Shown in pieces: positions 1-8,066 of a stretch of DNA of 61,320 nt (position 1 is its first letter; every line of letters begins with the position of its first letter). The notes under the pieces were generated by a model. It was not told the DNA's origin and made no database searches. It worked only from the letters and a program-made list of their open reading frames with translations. The position numbers and the translations under genes are program-made. Source of the stretch: Candidatus Neomarinimicrobiota bacterium (GTDB taxonomy: Bacteria; Fidelibacterota; Marinisomatia; Marinisomatales; S15-B10); NCBI GenBank assembly GCA_036476315.1, contig JAZGBI010000026.1, forward strand, positions 1-61,320, given 5' to 3'.

Positions 1-200
1 TGTCTTTTGATGAGGGTTCATTTACCATACTGAAAGATAATCATTTCTAAAATAAAGGGGCTAACACTTTTCGTATAAAGGTATCAAATGAACCATAGAG
101 TAAAAATTGTCCTCTATATGAGAAGGAGCCTTGAGGTAAGATATTCTTAAAGAAAAACGGCAATTACCGACTATCTATATACCCCTTCTCTTTTATGGAA

Positions 201-1559
201 TTACCACTCCTTTATTTCTTCAATAATGGGCCGTAGGTGTATAGGACGGAACTTTCTGTATAGATCCACCGTCCTAGCGGAAGAATGACCTACATAATCA
301 GCAATTCTCGCAATGTTTTGGTCTGTATGAAACATCCTTGTAATAAATGCTCTTCTCCACGAGTGAAGACCGTAGTTTGGATATTTTAGTTCTCCCATCA
401 ACTCACTATGCAACTCGTGTAGCCTTGAAATAGAATAAGGTAGTTTAGTATAAGGGTTCTCAAACAGATAGGTAGAGTTCCATTCTCTATACTTTTTTCT
501 TCTATATCCTTTGGGGAAAGAATTACGAAGGTAGTGTTTTTTTATAGTTTCCGGGTGATGACCCATTCCAACTTTTCTTGGTATTCTGTCTATAATCCTA
601 CGTATGTGATTGATAGGTATTCTTCTAAACTTTTTCTTACAATAGATGCTCAACTCATCTTTATCTAAATCTAAATAAGACCAGAACTTTGAACCCCCTT
701 CAACATTTCCCTTCTGTTTCTCCCAAGTCATAACAAGTGTTTCACTCGGTCTCAAGCCTGTAAGAGATTGTATCAACAATACATAATAATACCAGGTCGG
801 TTTTTGTGAAGAAAGACCTAACTGATGAGTTGAATAATCAAGTTCTTCCACCTTCTTCCTTAAATAAGATATGTATTCTTTTTGATGGTCTGGTTGAGGG
901 TATAATTCATCTTCTTCCTTTATCCTCCTCAACTCAGGCCACTCAAACTTATTTAATATGTCTAACAATACCTCATTATCAAGGTAGTTAGAACGATTTG
1001 CCCATTTAAGAAAAGTCCTTATATAAGAAAGATAAGACGACCTCGTATTCGGGGCTAGACCAATCCCATAAGGAACTCGGTTTCTTCCAAGAAACTTTTT
1101 TTTATCGTATCGTAAGTATTCATCATACTCATTTATCATTTTCCAAGTAGTCTTGTTTATATCCAATACACCATACTTTTTTGTGGTCCAATCCAACCAA
1201 TTGTCTAATGATGTTTTTGTCTGTAATACAGTATAATGTGAAAGTTCGTTTTGCCTCACTCTCTTGTTGTTCCACTTGTAGAAATCAACAAGTAAGTCCC
1301 TAATAAAATATATTGGTTCTGTGGTGCTAGTCGTCTGTAATGAAAACTTCCAATCGTTCAAAAACTTTTCGTATCTATTTGTGTCTTTCTGTAAACAATA
1401 ATCCATGCCAATATACTTTATTTCTCTATATCGTTTTCCATCGGCTCTCTTTTTAGAGTATTGAAAGTAGGTTTTGTATTTCTCTCCTTCATACTTTTTG
1501 TAAATACCTCCTTTTGGGTTTCTGTGTTTCTTTGGAATTATTTGATAGATACTTGCCAT
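201..1559 (-). CDS. Tyrosine recombinase / phage-type integrase
   Basis: This 452-residue protein has the catalytic signature of the tyrosine recombinases in its C-terminal half: Arg270 in TGLRPSE, His399-x-x-Arg402 in GLHSWRR, His425 in YVGHSS and the nucleophile Tyr434 in DLYRKF. Residues 80-190 resemble a SAM-like core-binding domain, and the basic, aromatic N-terminus (1-60) resembles an arm-binding or AP2-like domain. Such enzymes cut and rejoin DNA through a 3'-phosphotyrosine bond to integrate or excise mobile elements. Codon use is strongly A+T-biased, unlike the genes to the right, which points to recent transfer. The start is ATG at 1559, with only a weak GGG-type ribosome site. All catalytic residues are present, so it looks functional. 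Its specific element type is unknown. Confidence 0.9.
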   Translation of the reverse strand: MASIYQIIPKKHRNPKGGIYKKYEGEKYKTYFQYSKKRADGKRYREIKYIGMDYCLQKDTNRYEKFLNDWKFSLQTTSTTEPIYFIRDLLVDFYKWNNKRVRQNELSHYTVLQTKTSLDNWLDWTTKKYGVLDINKTTWKMINEYDEYLRYDKKKFLGRNRVPYGIGLAPNTRSSYLSYIRTFLKWANRSNYLDNEVLLDILNKFEWPELRRIKEEDELYPQPDHQKEYISYLRKKVEELDYSTHQLGLSSQKPTWYYYVLLIQSLTGLRPSETLVMTWEKQKGNVEGGSKFWSYLDLDKDELSIYCKKKFRRIPINHIRRIIDRIPRKVGMGHHPETIKKHYLRNSFPKGYRRKKYREWNSTYLFENPYTKLPYSISRLHELHSELMGELKYPNYGLHSWRRAFITRMFHTDQNIARIADYVGHSSARTVDLYRKFRPIHLRPIIEEIKEW

Positions 1560-1586
1560 TATTTCCCGACCAATTACTATATGAAT

Positions 1587-1610
1587 TTACTATCTTACTT
1601 ACTATCTTAC
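1587..1610. repeat. Two tandem 12-bp repeats upstream of the integrase
   Basis: TTACTATCTTAC occurs twice without a gap, at 1587-1598 and 1599-1610, starting 28 bases upstream of the integrase start. Directly repeated short sites beside an integrase gene are often arm-type recombinase sites or regulator sites. That role is inference. Confidence 0.6.
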
Positions 1611-1725
1611 AAGATAAAATAGGAAGATACTGGTCTTAAATAATGATCGTAATATAATTTATCTATTGAAGTTATGAGCATTATTGTGTAAATTATACCA
1701 TCAATATGAATCAAAATAAGCGGTT

Positions 1726-2280
1726 TCATGCCGTCCTCGCGATGACCCCACGATTAACCTGCTCAACTTTCTCTCTTCCCACAAGGATTTCCACAAGCTT
1801 GAATGCGAATTCCATGGCACTTCCAGCCGCCTGCCCGGTGATCACCTTTTCATCCACTTCTACCCGCTTTCCCGTGTGATGCGCCTTGACCATGAACTTG
1901 GCTTGGTTAGGATGGCTCGTCACCGCCCGTCCATCGACGACCCCCGCCTCCTCAAGCACCACAGGTGAGGCACATATGGCCGCCGTGAATTTGTTGGCAT
2001 CTTTCAGGTTCTGAACGGCCTCAATGACCTGTTTCGACCGGCGTAGATTTTCCATGCCAGGCAGACCGCCGGGTAGAGCGATCATGTCGAACTCCTCCAG
2101 ATTCACTCTCGAGAGAAGCGTATCGGCACGAACCGTTATCCCATGGGAACCCTCCACCATCTCCTTTCCTACACCCGCAACCAGAACGTCCACCTCGGCG
2201 CGGCGGAGAATGTCGATGATGGTGATCGCTTCGATCTCTTCAAATCCATCCGCTAAGGGAACGATAACTCTGGGCATCAT
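1726..2280 (-). CDS. DJ-1/PfpI family protein (YajL/ThiJ-like)
   Basis: This is a 184-residue single-domain protein of the class I glutamine-amidotransferase-like fold, the usual length for the family. The nucleophile-elbow cysteine is in AAICASP near residue 103, and the conserved acidic residue that tunes it is in the GFEEIEA segment near residue 16. Members act as chaperones, glyoxalase/deglycase-like enzymes or oxidative-stress sensors; which applies here cannot be told. The start is one of two consecutive ATGs (2278-2280 or 2275-2277), preceded at good spacing by GAGGAG. It is the first native gene beside the integrase island, and its 3' end lies at the composition boundary. Confidence 0.88.
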   Translation of the reverse strand: MMPRVIVPLADGFEEIEAITIIDILRRAEVDVLVAGVGKEMVEGSHGITVRADTLLSRVNLEEFDMIALPGGLPGMENLRRSKQVIEAVQNLKDANKFTAAICASPVVLEEAGVVDGRAVTSHPNQAKFMVKAHHTGKRVEVDEKVITGQAAGSAMEFAFKLVEILVGREKVEQVNRGVIARTA

Positions 2281-2381
2281 TTATTCTCTCCTCGTATTGC
2301 TGAAAAATCACACGAAACTAAACATGCACGCACTCTCTCCTGACCCCTCAATCCTCCCACTATAGAAAGATCCAGTACCGA

Positions 2382-2581
2382 TTCTCCACAGGATCTTGAG
2401 ATTTTCGTCTCCTGATCAAATCGGGAAAAAGGAAAAGATTCAATGGATCATTGTTTGAGTTCACACCTCGGTTTGCGATTGCTTCCCTCCCGATCACGTT
2501 TTTGCTCACTGGGTAGTATATCTATCGTACTTTTCTTGGTCGCAAGAAAAGTACTGCAAAATCTCAAGATCCTGTGGAGAA
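2382..2581. repeat. Repeat with perfect 24-bp inverted ends and an internal hairpin
   Basis: Bases 2382-2405 (CCACAGGATCTTGAGAT core) are the exact reverse complement of 2558-2581. Inside, 2527-2538 and 2543-2554 form a perfect 12-bp hairpin with loop GTCG. A second element with nearly the same ends lies at 41278-41533. No gene is visible in the 2281-2760 gap, which holds this element and the hairpin at 2620-2691. Confidence 0.85.
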
Positions 2582-2619
2582 CTCCGGCTGAAAAACAATT
2601 TGGCTAAGGCCGCCCTCGT

Positions 2620-2691
2620 CCAGAGGAATCAATTGAACTCCTCCCCCGGCGTTGCCGGGGTCGTCAGACAGTAATTGATTCTTACCTCTGG
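2620..2691. repeat. Nested hairpin between the DJ-1 and SDR genes
   Basis: CCAGAGG plus AATCAATT (2620-2634) is mirrored by AATTGATT (2673-2680) and CCTCTGG (2685-2691). A perfect GC stem sits inside: CCCCGGC (2644-2650) and GCCGGGG (2654-2660) around a 3-base loop. It lies just after the SDR gene stop on the minus strand and could end transcription there, but no T-run follows, so a Rho-independent terminator is not supported. Confidence 0.55.
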
Positions 2692-2760
2692 CCGAGTTCA
2701 ATCTTCCTTTCGCCAAATTCTTTTAAGGCCGTTCTTTTATTTAATCCTTGCAACGAAAAA

Positions 2761-3468
2761 CTAAACATACACCACCTCTCCCGAGCGGTCGGACTCGATA
2801 AGCGAGACAATCTCCAGGGCGATTTGTTCCGGTCGAGTCCATTTCGAAAAATCAGCTTCCGGCATTGCCTTGCGGTTCCCAGGTGTGTCAATGGTCGTCG
2901 GCACGATGACGTTTGCGGTCACGCTGTATTCTTTCCCCTCCTGAGCCAGCGTTTTGGTCAGATTGATCACGGCTGCCTTGCTTACCGCATACGGCGCGGC
3001 TCGCGCCATTCCTTCCACTCCTGATGTGGAGCCAAAATTGATAATTCGACCGAACCCCTGAGATTTAAATATGGGAAGAATTTTCTTACAGCAATTCAGA
3101 GTGGAAATGAAGTTTAGATCAAACATTTTGGGCCAGTGGTCCGAATCCGTTTCTTCGACAAGGTTCCCCATCAAGAAGCCACCCACAAGGTTGATCCATA
3201 CGTGAAAGGCATCCAGATTACGCAGTATCTCGGAAACGAGAAAGGCGACACTCGTCTGACTCAGTATGTCAGCACTTACCTCGAAATGCCCAGGTCCCAC
3301 CGGATTCTCTTTCCTTGACGACGCGTTGGGAGTTTCCTTCCATTCCACCTCTATCCCACGCACCACACCAACCACGGTCTTGCACCTTTTGTCCAGCTCA
3401 TTGACAACGGCCGGCCCTGTACCGCCGGAAGCCCCCGTGACGACACAAATCATCTGCTCCAATTTCAT
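2761..3468 (-). CDS. Short-chain dehydrogenase/reductase
   Basis: This 235-residue protein has a Rossmann fold with the SDR cofactor motif TGASGGTG at about residues 12-19. The catalytic serine is in FGSTSGV, and the Tyr/Lys pair is in YAVSK. The usual NNAG motif is replaced by NLVGG, a known kind of variant. Such enzymes reduce or oxidise alcohols and carbonyls with NAD(P)H; the substrate is not evident. Its ATG overlaps the PlsC stop (ATGA at 3465-3468), so it is the last gene of a MutY-MrfB-PlsC-SDR transcription unit. The family call is firm; the function is open. Confidence 0.85.
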   Translation of the reverse strand: MKLEQMICVVTGASGGTGPAVVNELDKRCKTVVGVVRGIEVEWKETPNASSRKENPVGPGHFEVSADILSQTSVAFLVSEILRNLDAFHVWINLVGGFLMGNLVEETDSDHWPKMFDLNFISTLNCCKKILPIFKSQGFGRIINFGSTSGVEGMARAAPYAVSKAAVINLTKTLAQEGKEYSVTANVIVPTTIDTPGNRKAMPEADFSKWTRPEQIALEIVSLIESDRSGEVVYV

Positions 3469-4307
3469 AGGATCTCCCCAGCAAGTGCGAGGATTTTCTC
3501 CCGGACGTAATCGCGGACTTCTTCTACCGACATGGACTCATAGTCCTCATAGGGAATAAACTCTCCCACCTCTACCCGTACAACCCCAGGGCGAAGACGC
3601 CAGTCCGTCTTCTGTTTGATCCGGAATGCCCCACGGAGAACCATGGGAAGAATATCTGCCCCCGATCCGAGAGCTAGATGGAAAGGTCCTTTCTTGAATT
3701 CCCTGATCTTCCCATCAAGCGTTCGCGTCCCCTCAGGAGACACCATCACCGGTATTCCCGCCTTCAGTTTCTCCCGTGCCACGTTGATACTTTTCAAGGC
3801 TTCCCGGAGATTCTTCCTCTGTATCGGGATGATGCCCCAGCGGCGCAACAGATATCCCCAGAAGGGAAGACGGAACTGATAGGACGCTCCCAGGCCCGTA
3901 AGATAACGGTACACGACGGCACCCAGCACGAAAACGTCAAACAGTGATTCATGGTTAAACATCACGATAAATGCCTCGGGACGTTTGAAACGCGCCTTCC
4001 CATTTACTCTCACTACGACCCCTATGGAAAGGAGGACGAAACGGGAGAAGATCCTCACAAGAGGATGGAGGTACCTTGGCGGAATGATAATAAAAAGTGG
4101 AATCAGAATAAGGACGCCCACCAGGAATGACACGATTCCAAGAGGCCACAAGATGAGCGAAATGATGGTGTGGCCCCACCCCAGGTTGCTTACTTCTGGG
4201 CCGGGCTCCCTCACAGTGTGTGATTCAACAGTGCCCACCAACCGGATGACCTGGACCACCAGCAGCAACAGAACCACAGTGATTCCAATGATTACGGCAA
4301 TTCCCAT
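3465..4307 (-). CDS. plsC: 1-acyl-sn-glycerol-3-phosphate acyltransferase
   Basis: PlsC-type acyltransferases put the second acyl chain on lysophosphatidic acid to make phosphatidic acid. The catalytic HX4D motif is NHESLFD (His119, Asp124) and the substrate motif EGTR follows at 192-195. Two N-terminal hydrophobic stretches (about 3-25 and 45-77) anchor it in the inner membrane. An upstream TTG (4310) is possible, but the ATG at 4305-4307 overlaps the previous stop as TGATG, typical of translational coupling, so I use it. It sits between the MrfB-like nuclease and the SDR in one minus-strand operon. The assignment is firm as a family; substrate choice is inferred. Confidence 0.88.
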   Translation of the reverse strand: MGIAVIIGITVVLLLLVVQVIRLVGTVESHTVREPGPEVSNLGWGHTIISLILWPLGIVSFLVGVLILIPLFIIIPPRYLHPLVRIFSRFVLLSIGVVVRVNGKARFKRPEAFIVMFNHESLFDVFVLGAVVYRYLTGLGASYQFRLPFWGYLLRRWGIIPIQRKNLREALKSINVAREKLKAGIPVMVSPEGTRTLDGKIREFKKGPFHLALGSGADILPMVLRGAFRIKQKTDWRLRPGVVRVEVGEFIPYEDYESMSVEEVRDYVREKILALAGEIL

Positions 4308-5551
4308 CAAACTGCCCGCGACTCCATCTTCCCAATCCTTCGCTTCAAACGGTTCAGCCGGTGGATCAATGCCTCCACGTCACTTTGCCTGTAACGCGGG
4401 ATTCGTGAGAGGGCTTCCTCCACAAGTTCACGGGCACCTGTCAGATTCTTCGTCCCGTGCTCATAATACTTCGCCAGCTCCACATACGGTAAAAGATGAA
4501 AGGCAGTAGATGAATCGATCATCTCGCGCCAGAGAGCCTCCGCTTTTCTCCATTTTCCCAGAGACTTGTACATCATGGAAAGATGGGACAGAATGATGGT
4601 TCTCTTGCGGGGCGAGGCCTCCCGCCGTCTCGCAGCTTCCAGGGACCGTACCGCCCGTTCCGTCTCCCCGTGACGCTTCAAGATTTTCCCCCGGGAGAAT
4701 TCCACCATGGCATCCCGGTGAGAATCGTCTTCCTGAACCGCACGCCAGAGAAGATACATTACTGCCGACAGCGAGGTAATGTCATCTGCATTATGCCGGA
4801 AGACACGATAAAGGGGATCCGCCTTTCCCCACCGGACATAATCGAAATAGGCCTGGGGGATTTCCTCCCCCGGCAGATCGTCGTCACGATGAAACCCAAG
4901 CAGACGATACTCAATTGTTTGTAACCTACAATTATCTAGCGTAAGATTCCAGAGCTGCCGGCTGGGATGAAGAAGGTCAAGATGCTCCATGCGGGAAAAA
5001 GGATTCTCTTTGCGCTTGAGAAGGTAACGGGTCTCCAGCAGAGGAATATCGAATGCCTTCCCGTTGAACGTAACCAGGGTATTGAAGGGTCTCACAAACT
5101 GTGCGACGAGGTCGAGCATCCCCTCCTCTCTGGAATGGGAATCGGCAAAGAATTGCTCCACACGGAACTGACCCCGGTAGTAATAGCCAATTCCTATGAG
5201 AAAGGGAAGGGTTCCTCCCCCACCCGCGATTCCGGACGTTTCCGTATCCACGAAAATGGTTTTCCCGAAGTCAAACTTCCTGTGAGATGAGAACTTTCCC
5301 CATCTCGACAGCCAATCGTCGGAGATCTGGGTGACTGTTCTCAGGGAAATTCTCCCGTGACAGTAATCCCTGGGATGGCGTACCTGTGACACAAAAATAT
5401 CTCCAAAGGGAGTATTGACATATTCACCATCCACAAACTCGTGGATAGCTCGACGCGCCCGGGTCACCGATTCATCGGGGAAATGTTTTGCTGCGCTGTC
5501 CTGGGAATAGAGTCGCCGGAGTGTGTTCTTGATTGTGGTGGAGCCGGTCAT
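4307..5551 (-). CDS. mrfB: MrfB/YprB-like DEDD exonuclease with C-terminal TPR repeats
   Basis: The N-terminal half carries an RNase H-like 3'-5' exonuclease fold: FVDTETSG holds the first acidic pair, FNGKAFDIP the second block and HNADDITS the third, matching the YprB family. The C-terminal third is helical and TPR-like (about 290-410). In Bacillus subtilis MrfB works with helicase MrfA to repair mitomycin C adducts, and its length of about 413 residues fits the 414 here. A GTG at 5563 is possible, but the ATG at 5549-5551 overlaps the mutY stop as ATGA, so I prefer it. Its likely partner MrfA is at 17576-19960, not adjacent. Following mutY supports a DNA-repair role. Confidence 0.8.
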   Translation of the reverse strand: MTGSTTIKNTLRRLYSQDSAAKHFPDESVTRARRAIHEFVDGEYVNTPFGDIFVSQVRHPRDYCHGRISLRTVTQISDDWLSRWGKFSSHRKFDFGKTIFVDTETSGIAGGGGTLPFLIGIGYYYRGQFRVEQFFADSHSREEGMLDLVAQFVRPFNTLVTFNGKAFDIPLLETRYLLKRKENPFSRMEHLDLLHPSRQLWNLTLDNCRLQTIEYRLLGFHRDDDLPGEEIPQAYFDYVRWGKADPLYRVFRHNADDITSLSAVMYLLWRAVQEDDSHRDAMVEFSRGKILKRHGETERAVRSLEAARRREASPRKRTIILSHLSMMYKSLGKWRKAEALWREMIDSSTAFHLLPYVELAKYYEHGTKNLTGARELVEEALSRIPRYRQSDVEALIHRLNRLKRRIGKMESRAV

Positions 5552-6606
5552 GAACGATTCCACCCTTCACTCTCGAGCAGGTTGAAAAGTTTATGATTAG
5601 CCCTGGGAAAGGCGAATCTGGAAATATCCGAGGGGACTATCCATCTCCCCACTGACTCATTCCTTGTCCCGGACCCGCTCAAAACAGAACAATGGTAGGC
5701 ACTGAGAGTGATGGAAAAATGGGTGTAGGCGTGATCTACGCTGCCAATGGGCTTTTCAACCTCGACTCGCATACCCGTCTCTTCGGCAATTTCCCTCATG
5801 AGGGCCGCTTCCAGGGATTCACCTCGCGTGACCTTGCCCCCTGGCAGTTCCCAGAGCCCCCCTAAGAGTCCGTCTTCAGGACGTTTCTGAATAAGGAATT
5901 TTCTGTCATCCCAAATAACTCCAGCAACGATTGTCCTGTGAGGCCGGGGTTTCTTAAGAGAGCGAACGGGGAGTTCTTCTGCGATCCCCTTACGGTAGGC
6001 CAGGCAAGAATCCGTGACAGGACACGCAAAACAGTGGGGCTGATTCCTTCGGCAGACCAGACTCCCAAGCTCCATCATCGCCTGATTGAACTCCCCCGGA
6101 CGATCATGGTCAATCCACTCATTGAGCCTCTTCAGGAACACCTTTTGCCCTCTGGTCACCGGATCCGTAAACGCCAGAAGCCTGGACATGAGGCGACTGA
6201 CATTGCCGTCGAGAACAGGATGTACCCTCCCGAAAGCAAACGAGAGAACAGCAGCTGCGGTGTAGTCACCCACGCCGGGGAGCGGACGAAACTCCTTCCA
6301 CGTCGATGGAACCTCACCGCCGTATGTCCACTGTACAATCTGACACGCCCGGTGAAAATTTCTGCACCGTGAATAATAACCGAGACCTTCCCACACCTTT
6401 AGTGTCTCGTCCTGACTCGACGACGCTACTGAGTGAATGGTTGGGAATCTCTCAAGCCAACGCCAGTAATAGGGAATCACCGTTTTCACCTGGGTTTGCT
6501 GGAGCATCACTTCCGACACCCAGATCCGGTACGGATCGCTCTCATTCCGCCACGGAAGTGACCGGCCGTGATCCCGGTACCAGGCCAGAATGACTGCCTT
6601 TTCCAA
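5548..6606 (-). CDS. mutY: Adenine DNA glycosylase
   Basis: MutY removes adenine mispaired with 8-oxoguanine. Seen here: catalytic Glu32 in SEVMLQQTQV, a helix-hairpin-helix at LPGVGDYTAAA (109-119), catalytic Asp133 in VLDGNV, and the 4Fe-4S cysteines 185, 192, 195 and 201 with C-X6-C-X2-C-X5-C spacing. The C-terminal domain (about 225-345) is Nudix-like and recognises 8-oxoG. The Nudix box at 256-278 fits the full GX5EX7REUXEEXGU pattern, whereas many MutY proteins have lost it. The start is TTG at 6606: an in-frame stop lies four codons upstream and no ATG fits the family's N-terminus. It leads the repair/lipid operon. Confidence 0.95.
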   Translation of the reverse strand: MEKAVILAWYRDHGRSLPWRNESDPYRIWVSEVMLQQTQVKTVIPYYWRWLERFPTIHSVASSSQDETLKVWEGLGYYSRCRNFHRACQIVQWTYGGEVPSTWKEFRPLPGVGDYTAAAVLSFAFGRVHPVLDGNVSRLMSRLLAFTDPVTRGQKVFLKRLNEWIDHDRPGEFNQAMMELGSLVCRRNQPHCFACPVTDSCLAYRKGIAEELPVRSLKKPRPHRTIVAGVIWDDRKFLIQKRPEDGLLGGLWELPGGKVTRGESLEAALMREIAEETGMRVEVEKPIGSVDHAYTHFSITLSAYHCSVLSGSGTRNESVGRWIVPSDISRFAFPRANHKLFNLLESEGWNRS

Positions 6607-6694
6607 CGGTTCCGTTACACCCTTCCTCTGTTAACGGGATATTCCCATCCCCTCCCAAAACACTTATTTGGCATATACAAACGATTCATGCATC

Positions 6695-7123
6695 TTAGGA
6701 TGGATGCTTCAGGGTTGCCTTGGTGAGGCTCCAGAGAACCGTTTCGAGGGATTCGTGTACATCTTCCCTCCTCTCCGTAGACATGCCTGAGAGGACTTCC
6801 TCTCCCATGCTGTCGATGGTCCTCTCAATCTCATCTGCAAGTTCCTCTCCCTTTTCCGTGAGAGAAACGAGAGTAACCCGCCGGTCTGCTTTCGCTTTTT
6901 CCCGTCCAACCAGATCCTTATTCTCAAGCGTTCTTACCAGGCGGGTCATTGTACTGTTGTCCAGACCGAGATGACTTGAGAGAGTGGACATATCAACACC
7001 ACCGTCAGGGATAGAGAGAAGGAGAAAGCACTGGGAAAGTGTCTGACGGCCTGAACAGACCCTTCGCCTGTGGAGGGTATTCAGAACAAGCGTCAATTCT
7101 CTTAGCAGTTCTCCGAATTCCAT
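6695..7123 (-). CDS. MarR family transcriptional regulator
   Basis: This 142-residue protein has the MarR winged helix-turn-helix: a helical N-terminus, a recognition segment around LDNSTMTRLVRTLE (54-67), and a wing with the KADRRVTLVSLTEKG signature near 77-92. Proteins of this family are dimeric and usually repress neighbouring genes until a small ligand binds. The nearest candidates are the homocysteine methyltransferase-like gene upstream and mutY downstream on the same strand. No operator palindrome is obvious. Target and ligand are unknown. Confidence 0.88.
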   Translation of the reverse strand: MEFGELLRELTLVLNTLHRRRVCSGRQTLSQCFLLLSIPDGGVDMSTLSSHLGLDNSTMTRLVRTLENKDLVGREKAKADRRVTLVSLTEKGEELADEIERTIDSMGEEVLSGMSTERREDVHESLETVLWSLTKATLKHPS

Positions 7124-7160
7124 AATTGTATCTTACAACTAATCTAACATTTGGTGGCCT

Positions 7161-8066
7161 TCATGCCAAGGAATCAATGAGTGTTCGAAGTGCCCGGGTG
7201 TGGTCGGGTCCGGAGCCGCAGCAGCTGCCCATGATACGGGCACCCAAATCGAAGGCCGTTTTCATCTGCTCAAGGAAAAGCCCTTCTTCATAGAACTCCG
7301 CGATTTTCCCTTCGGGCGAAGGCATGGATTTTCCCAGGTTAGGATAGATTCCCGTGGGTATGGAAGTCACTCCCCGCAATTGTTCAAGGGCCTTTATGGA
7401 TTGAAATATGCTGGAACAATTGACCAAAACCGCATGGGCCCCCATGTCCACGGACATGGCTGCTGCACGTATGAGAGTGTCGCCACCGAGAAGATGCTCC
7501 TCGTCCCCAAGAATGAAACTCACCCATCTTGGACAATCCATCTCCTGAGTTGCCTTCAGGGCACTTTCGGCTTCGTCGATTCGTCCCATCGTTTCTATTA
7601 ACAGCAAGTCCACTTCTTCGCGAATCAGCCATTGGGCCAGCTCGGAAAACTCCGTCGCAGCCTCCCGTGTGCCCGGGAAGAGTTCCGGTCTGTAGCAGTC
7701 CTCCAGGGGCGCTATGGAACCTGCCACCCATGCGTTGCCGCCCGCCGCGGCCCTGGCAGCCTTGACGGCTCTCCTGACCAGTTTCCGTGCCCGGCGTCTG
7801 GCCGCTTCTTCATTTCCCATCACTTTCAAAAGGGTTCGGGTAGTGGTACGAAATGTAGTGGAGGTCAAAACCTCGGCCCCTGCGGAGATGTACTCCTGGT
7901 GGATGTCCACCACCATTTCCGGATGCACCTGGAGAACTGCCGCCGACCAGAGGGGAAGGGAGACGTCCGCCTTCCTCCGAAGAAGCTCCGTCCCCATGGC
8001 ACCATCCAGAAGGAGGGGCGGACCCGACTCAAGCCGATCATCCAGTGTCATGGGATTAGCCCGCAT
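7161..8066 (-). CDS. Homocysteine S-methyltransferase family protein
   Basis: This 301-residue TIM-barrel protein has the family's zinc ligands: one Cys in LVNCSS (near 216) and the pair in GSCCGSGPDH near 282-283. LLLDGAMGTEL at the N-terminus is typical. The family moves a methyl group from S-methylmethionine or a similar donor to homocysteine; it lacks the cobalamin and folate domains of MetH. The first ATG (8066) lies inside the terminal inverted repeat of an inserted element, which also supplies a GGTGAG ribosome site. A second in-frame ATG, six codons in, fits the family N-terminus equally well. Catalysis is likely, the donor unknown. Confidence 0.82.
   Translation of the reverse strand: MRANPMTLDDRLESGPPLLLDGAMGTELLRRKADVSLPLWSAAVLQVHPEMVVDIHQEYISAGAEVLTSTTFRTTTRTLLKVMGNEEAARRRARKLVRRAVKAARAAAGGNAWVAGSIAPLEDCYRPELFPGTREAATEFSELAQWLIREEVDLLLIETMGRIDEAESALKATQEMDCPRWVSFILGDEEHLLGGDTLIRAAAMSVDMGAHAVLVNCSSIFQSIKALEQLRGVTSIPTGIYPNLGKSMPSPEGKIAEFYEEGLFLEQMKTAFDLGARIMGSCCGSGPDHTRALRTLIDSLA

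Larger units (their letters stand above)
1..1720. mobile_element. A+T-rich end of an integrated element, left edge cut off
   Basis: From the left edge to about 1720 the DNA is clearly richer in A and T than the sequence that follows, and it holds one gene, a tyrosine recombinase. The composition changes at the 3' end of the DJ-1 family gene (stop at 1726). An integrase next to a sharp change in base composition is the usual look of one end of an integrated island. I see no tRNA and no clear att duplication, because the other end lies outside the window. Bases 1-200 hold no gene that I can recognise. Confidence 0.5.

Noticed and set aside
1560-1725. tRNA or att site next to the integrase
   Set aside because: No cloverleaf or T-loop-like sequence is present, and without the other island end an att duplication cannot be shown.
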